Shown piece after piece: positions 10,132 through 19,538 of a stretch of 64,000 nt of DNA (the first letter of the stretch is position 1; each line of letters opens with the position of its first letter). The position numbers and the translations under genes are program-made. Origin of the DNA: a virus; IMG/VR virus record IMGVR_UViG_3300049846_002130, positions 62,001-126,000 of that record. One strand, given 5' to 3'. The notes beneath the pieces are model-generated. The model worked only from the letters and a program-made list of their open reading frames with translations. It was not told where the DNA came from and ran no database searches.

Positions 10132-11895
10132 ATGTCTGATAAGTTATCTCCTACTATGTCTGTAGAAGTTTCGTTTATAGATTCAGAGGCTCCTACTGGG
10201 CGGAAGTTAAGTGCAATTAGCTCTCAGTTAAAGAGAGTATCTACATTGCTTGAGCAATCAGTTGGTGATATCCATTCTCAGAGCTGGCCATATAGTTCTA
10301 GTAATACTAGTACACTATCTGTTAAGTGGGGGCTAAGGGGTACAACTGGAGCACCTTTAAGTTCATCGGATTATCGGTTTCTCGACATAGCTAATATTGC
10401 TCGTCTTATAGGTCCAAGCTCAAATCTAAACCCACGCTTTTTAGGCGGCGAACAAACAATAACCGAGGATATTCCTGCTGACGTACATGAGTTTTTGCTT
10501 TCTCATCCTGTTACCGTAAGGAATTCTAGCAATCCTATAATCACGGACCCTGGACTTACCAATTGGGTTAGTGGTCCATCTAATATTACTTCTGCGGGTG
10601 ACTACTGGGTTAGTGCCAATGGTAGGGTATTCAGTCATACGGCTACAACTGGTGGAACCATTACCTATACATTGAATCCCAATAAATGGAACGGTGGTAA
10701 GAATTATGCTCAGGCGAAGTTTAATGTAATTCCAGATCCCAATCAGCTAACTGCTGGTGGAGATGGTTGTGCTATAGGAGCCCTAACGCCCCAAAGCCGC
10801 TATCCGGTTACCCTTCCAATATGTACTCATCAACAGTCTAATCTTGCTATTACTTCAGTTGTTTTAAATACGGCTGATATAAACTATAGCCAACAGCTAG
10901 AGTTGCCGGTAGTGTTGGTCAACAACTTTACTTCTGGGGACTCGATACCTAGTGGGTTCTTATACCTTAAGAATTGGACAACTAATGAAATGTATGAAGA
11001 TGCTACCTACTTCTACGACACAGAATCTTCTATAGAAGTTGGCAATGTCGATCTTTCAGACGCTATAGCATCTGGGGATAAATTCTGTATTGTTACTGTT
11101 GGTACTGATATAACAACATCTATAGATGATCTTCGTAATAAAATGTTTCATAATCACGATAGAACTCATGGAGAGCCTTTCGTCGTTGCAGAAGGTATTG
11201 CTGGTCAAGTAGCTCAAGAGGGGGAGTCTGGGCCATTTACTTATTCGAATAGGCCTGGAAATTACTTCCCACAGTATCTACATAGAGATGGTTATACTGA
11301 TACCTATGACAACAATATCAATGCCCGAAATGCTATGCGGGGCGATATTATGTTTGGTTTGTCGCCAGCTACTCTTGGAGCTTATCTTGGTAGTACTGGT
11401 GAAACATATGGGCTAAGATTTGGTGGTATCTCCAATGAGGCCCGGATCTATAGAAACTCTGATGATGATTTACAGTTTACTACTGGCTCTTCAGCTCGGG
11501 CTCATAAGTTTACCGGTGGTCGAGTAGTCTCTACTGTTGGTTTTGCTGGGGACGAAGTTGGATTAATTGGTCCTGTACCATATGCTAGTTATGCTACTTT
11601 CACTCCTAGTGGAACCTGGGCAACTGCTGCTGTGGACAGTCCTCATCAGTTTGTTTTAACAGCTGGGTTAGAGTCAAAGAGTTGGTACCATGTAACTATT
11701 GCCTTTAATCCTACTGGAGATAAGTGGATTCCTCCACATCAAGATATTATTGTTGGAGAGTGGGCATATAATATCTACTGGGAAGAGACGGCAGGGGTTA
11801 GCAGTCTATTCGTTAATTTTACAGCAGCTGAGTGGGCAGGGTTAGCTGGAGCTGTTCCCGTACCTTATAGAATTTTTGTCCAGTATGAAGCTTAA
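10132..11895 (+). CDS. Tail-fibre-like virion protein (587 aa)
   Basis: The N-terminal 60 residues are low-complexity and partly helical (SAISSQLKRVSTLLEQSVGDI). The rest is Gly/Ser/Thr-rich beta sequence with regularly spaced aromatics, typical of trimeric fibre shafts. Near 345-365 there is 'NHDRTHGEPFVVAEG', a His/Asp-rich turn like those of fibre knobs. The C-terminus ends 'YRIFVQYEA'. It lies between two other large fibre candidates. Receptor binding is inferred, not shown. Confidence 0.55.
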   Translation: MSDKLSPTMSVEVSFIDSEAPTGRKLSAISSQLKRVSTLLEQSVGDIHSQSWPYSSSNTSTLSVKWGLRGTTGAPLSSSDYRFLDIANIARLIGPSSNLNPRFLGGEQTITEDIPADVHEFLLSHPVTVRNSSNPIITDPGLTNWVSGPSNITSAGDYWVSANGRVFSHTATTGGTITYTLNPNKWNGGKNYAQAKFNVIPDPNQLTAGGDGCAIGALTPQSRYPVTLPICTHQQSNLAITSVVLNTADINYSQQLELPVVLVNNFTSGDSIPSGFLYLKNWTTNEMYEDATYFYDTESSIEVGNVDLSDAIASGDKFCIVTVGTDITTSIDDLRNKMFHNHDRTHGEPFVVAEGIAGQVAQEGESGPFTYSNRPGNYFPQYLHRDGYTDTYDNNINARNAMRGDIMFGLSPATLGAYLGSTGETYGLRFGGISNEARIYRNSDDDLQFTTGSSARAHKFTGGRVVSTVGFAGDEVGLIGPVPYASYATFTPSGTWATAAVDSPHQFVLTAGLESKSWYHVTIAFNPTGDKWIPPHQDIIVGEWAYNIYWEETAGVSSLFVNFTAAEWAGLAGAVPVPYRIFVQYEA

Positions 11896-11906
11896 GGGGC
11901 ATTAAT

Positions 11907-14108
11907 ATGCCAAGTATTCATCTTGAACTTATAGTTGAGACAGATAGCAATTATGGTAATTCAGAACATATTGACTTACCAGTAGCCATCCATGTCCATA
12001 AAAGATTAGAGCAGTTTATCTATACTTCAGCACATAAAGATCCAACTACTGTAATTGCCTATATAGAAAACCCTCCTGTGGATAGTAAGAACTTAAGAAT
12101 AGTTAACAAGACTTCTACTGTTCCTGAAAACAATCATCGATTGGTAAAGGCACAGAATACTAGGTTTGTTAGTGCTAAATCTGTGACTGTAGAATACAGT
12201 CACATACTGGCTACTAATATTTCTACTATGGATAGTAATGGAAAAGAGGCCCCTCTATTTTGGAAGCATTTGCTTCCGGTTGGGGTAACTGGTGTTACCT
12301 TACGAAAGGTGGAAGACGGAATAGATAGTGTTGTAGATACTGGTTTTCTTGTAGATCTTTCAGCAAGATCCCTATATACCAACTATACAAATGAGTTTGA
12401 TGAAAGTACTGGTAAAGTTACTGTTTATTATGTCTATCCAGAATACGATTCGTTTACTACACCGGAAACTGAGAGTGATAGATTTTTATCTTCAACATCA
12501 GAAGATGAGGACCTTGGTGGTTCTGGAGATGTAACTGATTTTCAACCCTCTACAATTACTAGTTCATCCGAAGAAAGGACCAAGCAGCTTTTATCTCTTA
12601 GACCTGTTGTCACAGAAGCAACCTGGGAAGATATAGATGTTTCGACAGGAAACCTATATCCAGACAGACAGGTCTATGTAAAAACCACTACGCCAAGTGG
12701 AACATCATTTGCTTTTAATAAAGGTGATAAGTGGTGGGTCAGGCCATATGAAGAGGGTATGATTCAGCCAATCGCTCCGATTAATACCACTCCAGATTAT
12801 GGATGGTATCTGCATTTTACTAATGGAGATTTTAGAGCTTTAGTAAATTCTAAAGTACGCAGGTTTTATGTACCTGAATTCAACTACCAAAACTTTGTGC
12901 CCTATAAACCGATAAGATATACTACTTATGATTTAGCAAAGATTGCTACAAAGAACCTTCTATTTACTAATAGAAAATCTTTGATGATTGATCCTAGTTT
13001 AGGCCTCAATCTTACGCTTTTTATATATGATGAATCTGACATACTACTTCGTGTATTAACTACTGATAGTAATCTTTCAGGTACTCGCTATAGAGACTCT
13101 GTCTTCTATGAGGGAGGCTTAATAGATGGGTACGATAATACTACTGGCTGTATTGCTGTTGGTCTCGATATTTTTAGCAACCACAAGGTAGTTGCTAGTT
13201 ATTACTATAAAGCCAATGCTTTTGAATATAAGCTTGTTAATGTCAACCCTCTAATCAACTCTTTGATTAGAGATAAGTTGATAGTATTTTATTGTGTGCC
13301 CGATGTTGACGAGGCAGACAGAGCAATTCATTATTTATTGGTTGATACTGCAGGTAAGATCAATTATTGTTCTCAGGGCCTAGGGGTTGGTCATTCTAAC
13401 CTACAGTTAAAGAATCTGGATGGTACTTTTAATATAGATTCAGTAATTGGGATGAAGTATTTTTCTGAGATAGATGCAGATAATTTTATTAATCTATTTA
13501 CTGCCGGATACAATAACACATATGGCTATATGCTTATATGTGAGCTTACTATTAGTGATTATATCCTTGAAGAGAATCAAGAAGTAATTGAGATTCTCGA
13601 ACCAGGAGCGCAGATAAAGGCTGCACTTACGGATACAGCCATCTTGGCAAATCCCAAGATACAAAACTCAGCCTTGTGCAACGCCCCATTTGGATTACAA
13701 ATACCAGAAGAGAATGTAATAGTTGTAGAGCCGCCATACTCTCTCCTAGAAGAGTATGGCGGTGTGCTCAGCAGAGCCCAAGCTGAAAGCTTATTAAGGA
13801 CCCTTATGCCAGTCACAGGATATATGGCAATGAATTGGACCTACCCAAAATCTACTGTAACTGGATACTATAACGATGAAGGAGTTGTTATAGATATTAG
13901 CTTTGAGGGTCTGTACGATTATAAGATTTTTAGAAGCTCACAATCTGAGGAGAAAACCCTTTTAACTACATTCTCTCCAATAAATAGAACTGAGTTAACG
14001 TATACGGACACATCGGTACAGCCAACAACCACCTATACCTACTATATATCTTTAACTGAAAATGATATAACCTATCCTGAAACTGTAGTTAAAGTAAGGG
14101 TGCCATAA
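11907..14108 (+). CDS. Virion protein with C-terminal Fn3-like domain (733 aa)
   Basis: Preceded by AAGGGGC as ribosome-binding site. The body is beta-rich with no recognised domain; residues about 155-185 carry a 'FDESTGKVTVYYVYPEYDSF' strand pair like the repeated motif of other virion proteins here. The last ~85 residues (YKIFRSSQ ... LTYTDTSVQPTTTYTYYISLT) fit a fibronectin type III fold, a frequent carbohydrate-contact module on phage tails. Overlaps the next ATG by one base (TAATG). Confidence 0.55.
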   Translation: MPSIHLELIVETDSNYGNSEHIDLPVAIHVHKRLEQFIYTSAHKDPTTVIAYIENPPVDSKNLRIVNKTSTVPENNHRLVKAQNTRFVSAKSVTVEYSHILATNISTMDSNGKEAPLFWKHLLPVGVTGVTLRKVEDGIDSVVDTGFLVDLSARSLYTNYTNEFDESTGKVTVYYVYPEYDSFTTPETESDRFLSSTSEDEDLGGSGDVTDFQPSTITSSSEERTKQLLSLRPVVTEATWEDIDVSTGNLYPDRQVYVKTTTPSGTSFAFNKGDKWWVRPYEEGMIQPIAPINTTPDYGWYLHFTNGDFRALVNSKVRRFYVPEFNYQNFVPYKPIRYTTYDLAKIATKNLLFTNRKSLMIDPSLGLNLTLFIYDESDILLRVLTTDSNLSGTRYRDSVFYEGGLIDGYDNTTGCIAVGLDIFSNHKVVASYYYKANAFEYKLVNVNPLINSLIRDKLIVFYCVPDVDEADRAIHYLLVDTAGKINYCSQGLGVGHSNLQLKNLDGTFNIDSVIGMKYFSEIDADNFINLFTAGYNNTYGYMLICELTISDYILEENQEVIEILEPGAQIKAALTDTAILANPKIQNSALCNAPFGLQIPEENVIVVEPPYSLLEEYGGVLSRAQAESLLRTLMPVTGYMAMNWTYPKSTVTGYYNDEGVVIDISFEGLYDYKIFRSSQSEEKTLLTTFSPINRTELTYTDTSVQPTTTYTYYISLTENDITYPETVVKVRVP

Positions 14109-14557
14109 TGGGAAGAGAAAATCTTGTTTTTAAAGTTTCTCAAGAAGTCGTTTATGATCCTCTTGGAGTAACAGCTGGAATCAGCAAGACCATTACGATT
14201 ACTAATATGGGCACTGAAAGCCTTGTGGATCTTGGCCTTTATATTAAACCAGCTACTGGACTTGGTGAATTAGATTATCCTTCTGACTATCCCCCAGACA
14301 CAGACTATCAAGATTTATTAACTTGGGGCGAGAATAGTAACCAAGGCGTTGCCATCAGTGGTGGAATCTATATAACCGTAACTCAAAACTCTGGGATATT
14401 TCAGGGTTATGTAACTAGAATTGCAGGAAGTACCTTAGCAAATAAAATTGCTATTAAGGATCTTGCTGCAGCGGAAGAACTTGAAATTGTTATAGATTTA
14501 GAGACACCACCTTCGGGCTCTCCTCGTCGGCTGTATATCGATCTGGTTGTTGACTAA
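14108..14557 (+). CDS. Small virion protein, Ig-like (149 aa)
   Basis: A single compact beta-sandwich: repeated strand patterns such as 'SKTITITNMGTESLVDLGLYI' and 'LEIVIDLETPPSG' resemble Ig/choice-of-anchor folds with a 'TITNMGTESL' core common in extracellular and capsid-decorating proteins. TAATG-coupled to both neighbours. Probably a decoration or fibre-tip accessory. Family not certain. Confidence 0.5.
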   Translation: MGRENLVFKVSQEVVYDPLGVTAGISKTITITNMGTESLVDLGLYIKPATGLGELDYPSDYPPDTDYQDLLTWGENSNQGVAISGGIYITVTQNSGIFQGYVTRIAGSTLANKIAIKDLAAAEELEIVIDLETPPSGSPRRLYIDLVVD

Positions 14558-16623
14558 TGCTTAAGCTAAAGACAAGAATATCAAGCATAAACAATTTATA
14601 TTCTGCAGCACAGTATCGAGTCCAAGATTATTTCTTTCTTGATTTAAGTACTAAAGAAATTGACTCTGGTGTTGCCAGCTATTTAAAGCGAGATCGATTT
14701 TTCTTCGAGCAACCTTTAAGGCCAGCAGTTCCAATGAGTTCTGCTACGTGGCGCGAGTATCTTCGCGACCTTAGATTCTTAATTGTATTTTCTAATTTAG
14801 AAATTAATTCTTTAGAAAAAGATATTTTTGCTTTAGCAAAACGCAACTATAAAAAGATTAAAACTGTTCAAAGAGAGCTAAATATTCTTGAATCAGAGGT
14901 GATTGAAGAAGAACTTAAGTTTTATAGAGATTTCGACTTTGTTCATCATAATAACTTTTCAAAGAAAAAGGATAGGAATACAGTAGAAGTTAAAGATTGG
15001 AACTATGACTTCAAGACAGGACTGTCTTTAGCCAATGATAATCTTAGTGAAGTCTATCCGTTTGCTGGCGCAATACTACCTGTAATAGAAGCGCTATCAA
15101 TTCCAGTATCTAATTGTATTGTGGTCGGCGAAGAAACTGATGTTGGGGACACTCAGCAACCTTTAATAAAGACTAATCCCAATTTCTGTGTAATGGATAA
15201 TGAGATATTCAGATACGTTATTATTCGTCGAGAGTTTGATGAGACAAAAAGAAAGTATTCTTATACAGAAAGCTTTCTAACCTTACTTTTAGATTTTGGT
15301 AATATTCAAACAGTAAACTTTTTTGAGGTCGTTCCGGCAGGAGCCAATAGCCTTCAAATTGCTTCAGTTACTTACCTTAATGAAAGTAACGAAGAGGTTC
15401 CTATTGGAACCGAAGTACTTGATGTCCCTAGTGGGCTTAAGATCTTTATGGAGCCGATTAGAGTTAGATATCTTAAACTTAAATTTAAACAATCTGCTCC
15501 GGTTAACAAACAGTCACTTCTTAATAATAATGGCAATGGTGACCTTAATGTTATTCTTCGAGGCTTAGATTGGTCATCTAAGTTTAGAGAAGACAGCTTT
15601 TCTCAAATAGAGGGCAGGGTCTATGACTTTAGTATAAAGGATATTAAAGTCTGGCTAAATAAGTATAATTCTCTTGGCTATTATTGTAGTGATGTTAAAG
15701 AAATTAAACATATGGCTACAGCAAAAGTAGATTCTAGTTTAGAAGAGATTCCTGTTGTTACGGGTGTCAGTTTTTCTGACTTGCTATATAGCTATACAAC
15801 AGGTAGTACTTCGGCAGAATTTTACTTAGGTATTAAATCGAAGCAGCTTAAGAAGAATAAAAACTTCTTTGAAGACCTGATTCCGCTGCAAGATAGTTTT
15901 CCTATTCAAACAGAGACGCTCGTTATTAATGGTGGCTATGCTAAGTTAAAACTATATCCAAATCTTACTTTTGAGGTGCCTAAACTATTGGTGAATTCTA
16001 TTGAGCACCTTTCTGGTGTTCGATATCTGATTACTACTAGTTTGCCCCATGAACTTGTTGAGGACGAAGAATTCTTTATGATAGGTCCGATGGGGAAGGA
16101 TGTAACAGATACTTTCACAGTTTTCTCAGTGGTTAACGATTATACTATTGAGATTAGACCTACCGTAGCTTCGAATTTAGTCATTGATGAAGAGACAAAA
16201 CCAAATACCTATCTTTTCAAATCTAATGTAGTCCCTACGTTTACATTAACCAAAAGTGGAGCGGATCAGGTTATTGGTACTAATTACCAGGTCAGTTTTG
16301 GTGACGGTATCTATTATGACACCTGGGATTATAGTAAGTACACAGAATGGCTTGTTCGTGGACCAAGGGCTGGGGATTTTAGCTTAAGGATTAAAGATCC
16401 GAGTTATATAGAAACTTATTCTATAGATTATCGACCTCTTAAGAATCAGTGGCTTGGTCAGACAAACCTTGTTAGACTAAAGCATGGAGCAGCTGTATTT
16501 GATCCAAAGTTTAAGGATAGTTTATCAGAAGTACAAACTATTGCTTTATTAAGATCTTCTACTCCAAACTACTATACGACCTCAGTTCTTACTTCCTATA
16601 CTCTTGGTATCAAGAGGTTCTAA
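14557..16623 (+). CDS. Large virion protein, unknown (688 aa)
   Basis: The N-terminal ~130 residues are strongly helical and charged (coiled-coil-like, including 'SLEKDIFALAKRNYKKIKTVQREL'). They are followed by beta-rich domains with a 'IRVRYLKLKFKQ' strand, which is discoidin/F5-F8-like in style. With the next two genes it forms a trio of long proteins sharing this helical-N, beta-C architecture, probably fibre or baseplate-arm paralogues. No enzymatic residues seen. Confidence 0.5.
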   Translation: MLKLKTRISSINNLYSAAQYRVQDYFFLDLSTKEIDSGVASYLKRDRFFFEQPLRPAVPMSSATWREYLRDLRFLIVFSNLEINSLEKDIFALAKRNYKKIKTVQRELNILESEVIEEELKFYRDFDFVHHNNFSKKKDRNTVEVKDWNYDFKTGLSLANDNLSEVYPFAGAILPVIEALSIPVSNCIVVGEETDVGDTQQPLIKTNPNFCVMDNEIFRYVIIRREFDETKRKYSYTESFLTLLLDFGNIQTVNFFEVVPAGANSLQIASVTYLNESNEEVPIGTEVLDVPSGLKIFMEPIRVRYLKLKFKQSAPVNKQSLLNNNGNGDLNVILRGLDWSSKFREDSFSQIEGRVYDFSIKDIKVWLNKYNSLGYYCSDVKEIKHMATAKVDSSLEEIPVVTGVSFSDLLYSYTTGSTSAEFYLGIKSKQLKKNKNFFEDLIPLQDSFPIQTETLVINGGYAKLKLYPNLTFEVPKLLVNSIEHLSGVRYLITTSLPHELVEDEEFFMIGPMGKDVTDTFTVFSVVNDYTIEIRPTVASNLVIDEETKPNTYLFKSNVVPTFTLTKSGADQVIGTNYQVSFGDGIYYDTWDYSKYTEWLVRGPRAGDFSLRIKDPSYIETYSIDYRPLKNQWLGQTNLVRLKHGAAVFDPKFKDSLSEVQTIALLRSSTPNYYTTSVLTSYTLGIKRF

Positions 16624-19538
16624 TGTCAACATCAAAACTACTTCCTAAAGATTTATTTAAGGTAGCTTCTTTTAAAGCTGTTCTTGCTCGCAATCAGGAT
16701 GCTTGGAGAAGTTCATCAACACTAGAAGATCGGCTTGTGAAAGAGGCTAAAGCTTTAGATTACTTTTTTGATGTCGAAGACAACCATATTGATTACTCCC
16801 CGATAACCCAGTTTGAGTCACCAGATATACAATATCTATCGTCTGTATACGATATGCTTGCTAATTTCAGTGTTAGTAATCGTGCGAAGTACTCTGTGTT
16901 GGCTGACTTATATCTAAATAAATATAACAACAATACTTTGCTTCTTCAGGATCTTCTCAATCAGGTTCGACGCATAAAACAAAAGCATGCTGTAATTAGT
17001 TTGGGTAACAGTAATTTTAGAAAATATGTTGTTGGTGATAGTTTTCTTTCGTTGACTAATCTAGATTATGGGTTCTGCGGTGGAACAAATGCAGAGTTAG
17101 ATCCTATAGCGGGGGCAGCCCACCTACCTGTAACTTTAAGACAACAGCAAACACCAACTAATGTTTTGCTGGGTAGTGAGTCTAATGGGGCAGCTGGAAG
17201 CTCAGACCCAGAAGTAGACTCTACAAACCAAAAGCTTGATAACCTACTAAGCTCAAATAATACTCAGTCTTTCTTTTACGAGCGTTTACAGCAGGGGCCA
17301 TGTAAGCTAGCTCTAACCTTCCAGTTCAATAGACCAACACTTATAAACCAGTTTATTATTAATTTAAACAACATTGATGATGGTGTTGTCCCAGAATTAG
17401 CTAAGGTAAGTTTTGTTACCGCTGACAATCAAAACATAAACTTTAAAGACTTAACAGAACAGAGTATTAAAAGTATTACTCGTGCTGACAATGAGATTGG
17501 GGCTTTATTCCCTCCGATAGAAGTTGTATCGGTTAGCTTCTTGTTAACTCAAAGTAGTGCTGTGTCCTTATTAAATGCTGCGGGCAAGACTATAAAGCAA
17601 TTTGCCATTGTTGTAGACAGTGTTGAGTTTTGGTTAAACCAATATTCGGCTACAGGCTTAATTAATAGTCAACCTGTAGAACTTCCAGCAGGGCTTTTTG
17701 CTTTTGAGCCAGTAATCGAATACTATCCTTCTACTCAAGAATTCTTTGACTTAATTTTAGATGTATCTTTTGATGGGGGAGTTACCTGGACCAAAGTAGC
17801 GGATGAGAACAAAGTGGATATCTCTTTGGTAGAAAGCAGAAACTTTTTGTGGAGATTACGAATAGATCGGATCGATAGTGCTTTTTCTTCTTACTCTTCG
17901 TTTTTAGCAACTGCATTTGACTCAGTTAAACGTAAGTTTATACAAAAGTCTGTTATACCAAATGTTAGTCCTTATAGCTTATCTTTAACTTCAAAGCCTA
18001 AAGGTGAAGAGGATATCTATGTCTGGCAGCCAAAACTTCTTCCTCGTAATGATATTAGCAATGGATTTAAGATTGGGGTTGCCTCTTCTGTTCAGACAAA
18101 AGTAAAGCTACCTTTTGATACTGCGTTCATAGAACCTACTGATTTGAAGATATCTATTGGATCAAATGAGTTGGTATATGTTACACCTGGTAATACTCCA
18201 ACTGGAGAAGAGTGGACATATACAGACGACTTTAAGTCTATTGTTTTAGGTAGTGATGTGGTCTCTGGAGCAATAATTTATGCATCACTTGAGCCAGAAC
18301 AAATACAATTGGTCGATACTTCTGAAGGCTATTTGGCTACTCCTAGCTATCCATTTGATACTGATAAGTCTTGTATCAAGCTCAAAGCTTTTGAACCAAA
18401 GCTTACCCGGAGTACCCTGGTATTACCAAAGTTTAAAACTGTTATCCGACTTGGTAATAGAAATATTAAGCCTAGTAGCTTTGAGTTAATCAGTGCTGCT
18501 GGAGATACCTGGACAGAAGGAATTGATAGGCCAGATATAGACGGTGAGACCGATCAATATTACTTAGATGCTCCTAATGGTGTTCTATACCTAAGTAATA
18601 TTGTTGGAGAGGACAGTGTTAGTGTTAGTTATCAACACTATCAAGATAAAATCTTGTCTGATGAAGACTATGATATCTACTACTCTGGAGCAGTACCTGT
18701 TGGATTTTTGATTCAGAAGAAAGCTCTTCCTGTACAAACAGTAGCAGAAAGAATTGGTAGTTCTCTGATATCAACACTCAATCCTATAACAGGTACCCAC
18801 GAACAAAGACCAACCTATATCGCTTCTTCTTCAACAAGTAAACAATTAGGCTATAAAAATATTATCAAGGGCTCACTACACCATAAGAAAGATCTACTTG
18901 CAAATAATCTTTTAGTAGAAGAAGTAGACTATGTTGATGGTAAGTCAGAGTTTCTAGGTTTGATTAAAGTAGATAAAGAGCTAACAAATGAACAGGAGGC
19001 TGACGGCAGCGGATTGGTATCGTTTTACTTAGGGGCTCGGAGTTTATGGTATAGAGATTTTGGCGTAAGCTTTTCTAGCTCTTATTTCACAACTATGCTT
19101 TCTCCAGGAAGCTCTTTGTCTACAGGTGAATACTATATCCAAAAGAGTGGTCTAGTTGTTGTGAAGGTAGGTGTTGGGAATACCTTGCCCGGGGATATAG
19201 CTTATAGCTACTATTATCGTTCTGAAGAGGCTGACCCTGATAATAAGATATCTGTTGACTACACAAATGGAATTCTTTACTCATACTCTGATCTAAACGA
19301 AGATAGCCAGATTAGTTATTCGGTTTGCCCAACATTGGCCTACTACGATATAGTAAAGCCACTTGCATTTGAATATGATAAGACCAGTAACCAGTTACAG
19401 TTTAGTACCCTTGGTATGGACCCAACAAATAGTTTTGTTAAGGTCTCGTGGATTGAGGCTCCTTTCGATTTAAGTCCAAGTCAGATTAAAGAAAACTTTA
19501 CACCCGTTGTTTCGAGAGTAGGATTTAGGTTTAATTAA
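16623..19538 (+). CDS. Large virion/fibre protein (971 aa)
   Basis: Starts with a helical region (residues 1-130), then 'LALTFQFNRPTLINQFIINLNN' around 230, a discoidin-like core strand pair also seen in altered form in the preceding gene. The C-terminal half holds two copies of a beta-hairpin signature: 'YYLDAPNGVLYLSN' near 647 and 'SVDYTNGILYSYSD' near 875. These look like duplicated surface domains. No transmembrane segment or signal. TAATG-coupled on both sides. Confidence 0.5.
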   Translation: MSTSKLLPKDLFKVASFKAVLARNQDAWRSSSTLEDRLVKEAKALDYFFDVEDNHIDYSPITQFESPDIQYLSSVYDMLANFSVSNRAKYSVLADLYLNKYNNNTLLLQDLLNQVRRIKQKHAVISLGNSNFRKYVVGDSFLSLTNLDYGFCGGTNAELDPIAGAAHLPVTLRQQQTPTNVLLGSESNGAAGSSDPEVDSTNQKLDNLLSSNNTQSFFYERLQQGPCKLALTFQFNRPTLINQFIINLNNIDDGVVPELAKVSFVTADNQNINFKDLTEQSIKSITRADNEIGALFPPIEVVSVSFLLTQSSAVSLLNAAGKTIKQFAIVVDSVEFWLNQYSATGLINSQPVELPAGLFAFEPVIEYYPSTQEFFDLILDVSFDGGVTWTKVADENKVDISLVESRNFLWRLRIDRIDSAFSSYSSFLATAFDSVKRKFIQKSVIPNVSPYSLSLTSKPKGEEDIYVWQPKLLPRNDISNGFKIGVASSVQTKVKLPFDTAFIEPTDLKISIGSNELVYVTPGNTPTGEEWTYTDDFKSIVLGSDVVSGAIIYASLEPEQIQLVDTSEGYLATPSYPFDTDKSCIKLKAFEPKLTRSTLVLPKFKTVIRLGNRNIKPSSFELISAAGDTWTEGIDRPDIDGETDQYYLDAPNGVLYLSNIVGEDSVSVSYQHYQDKILSDEDYDIYYSGAVPVGFLIQKKALPVQTVAERIGSSLISTLNPITGTHEQRPTYIASSSTSKQLGYKNIIKGSLHHKKDLLANNLLVEEVDYVDGKSEFLGLIKVDKELTNEQEADGSGLVSFYLGARSLWYRDFGVSFSSSYFTTMLSPGSSLSTGEYYIQKSGLVVVKVGVGNTLPGDIAYSYYYRSEEADPDNKISVDYTNGILYSYSDLNEDSQISYSVCPTLAYYDIVKPLAFEYDKTSNQLQFSTLGMDPTNSFVKVSWIEAPFDLSPSQIKENFTPVVSRVGFRFN

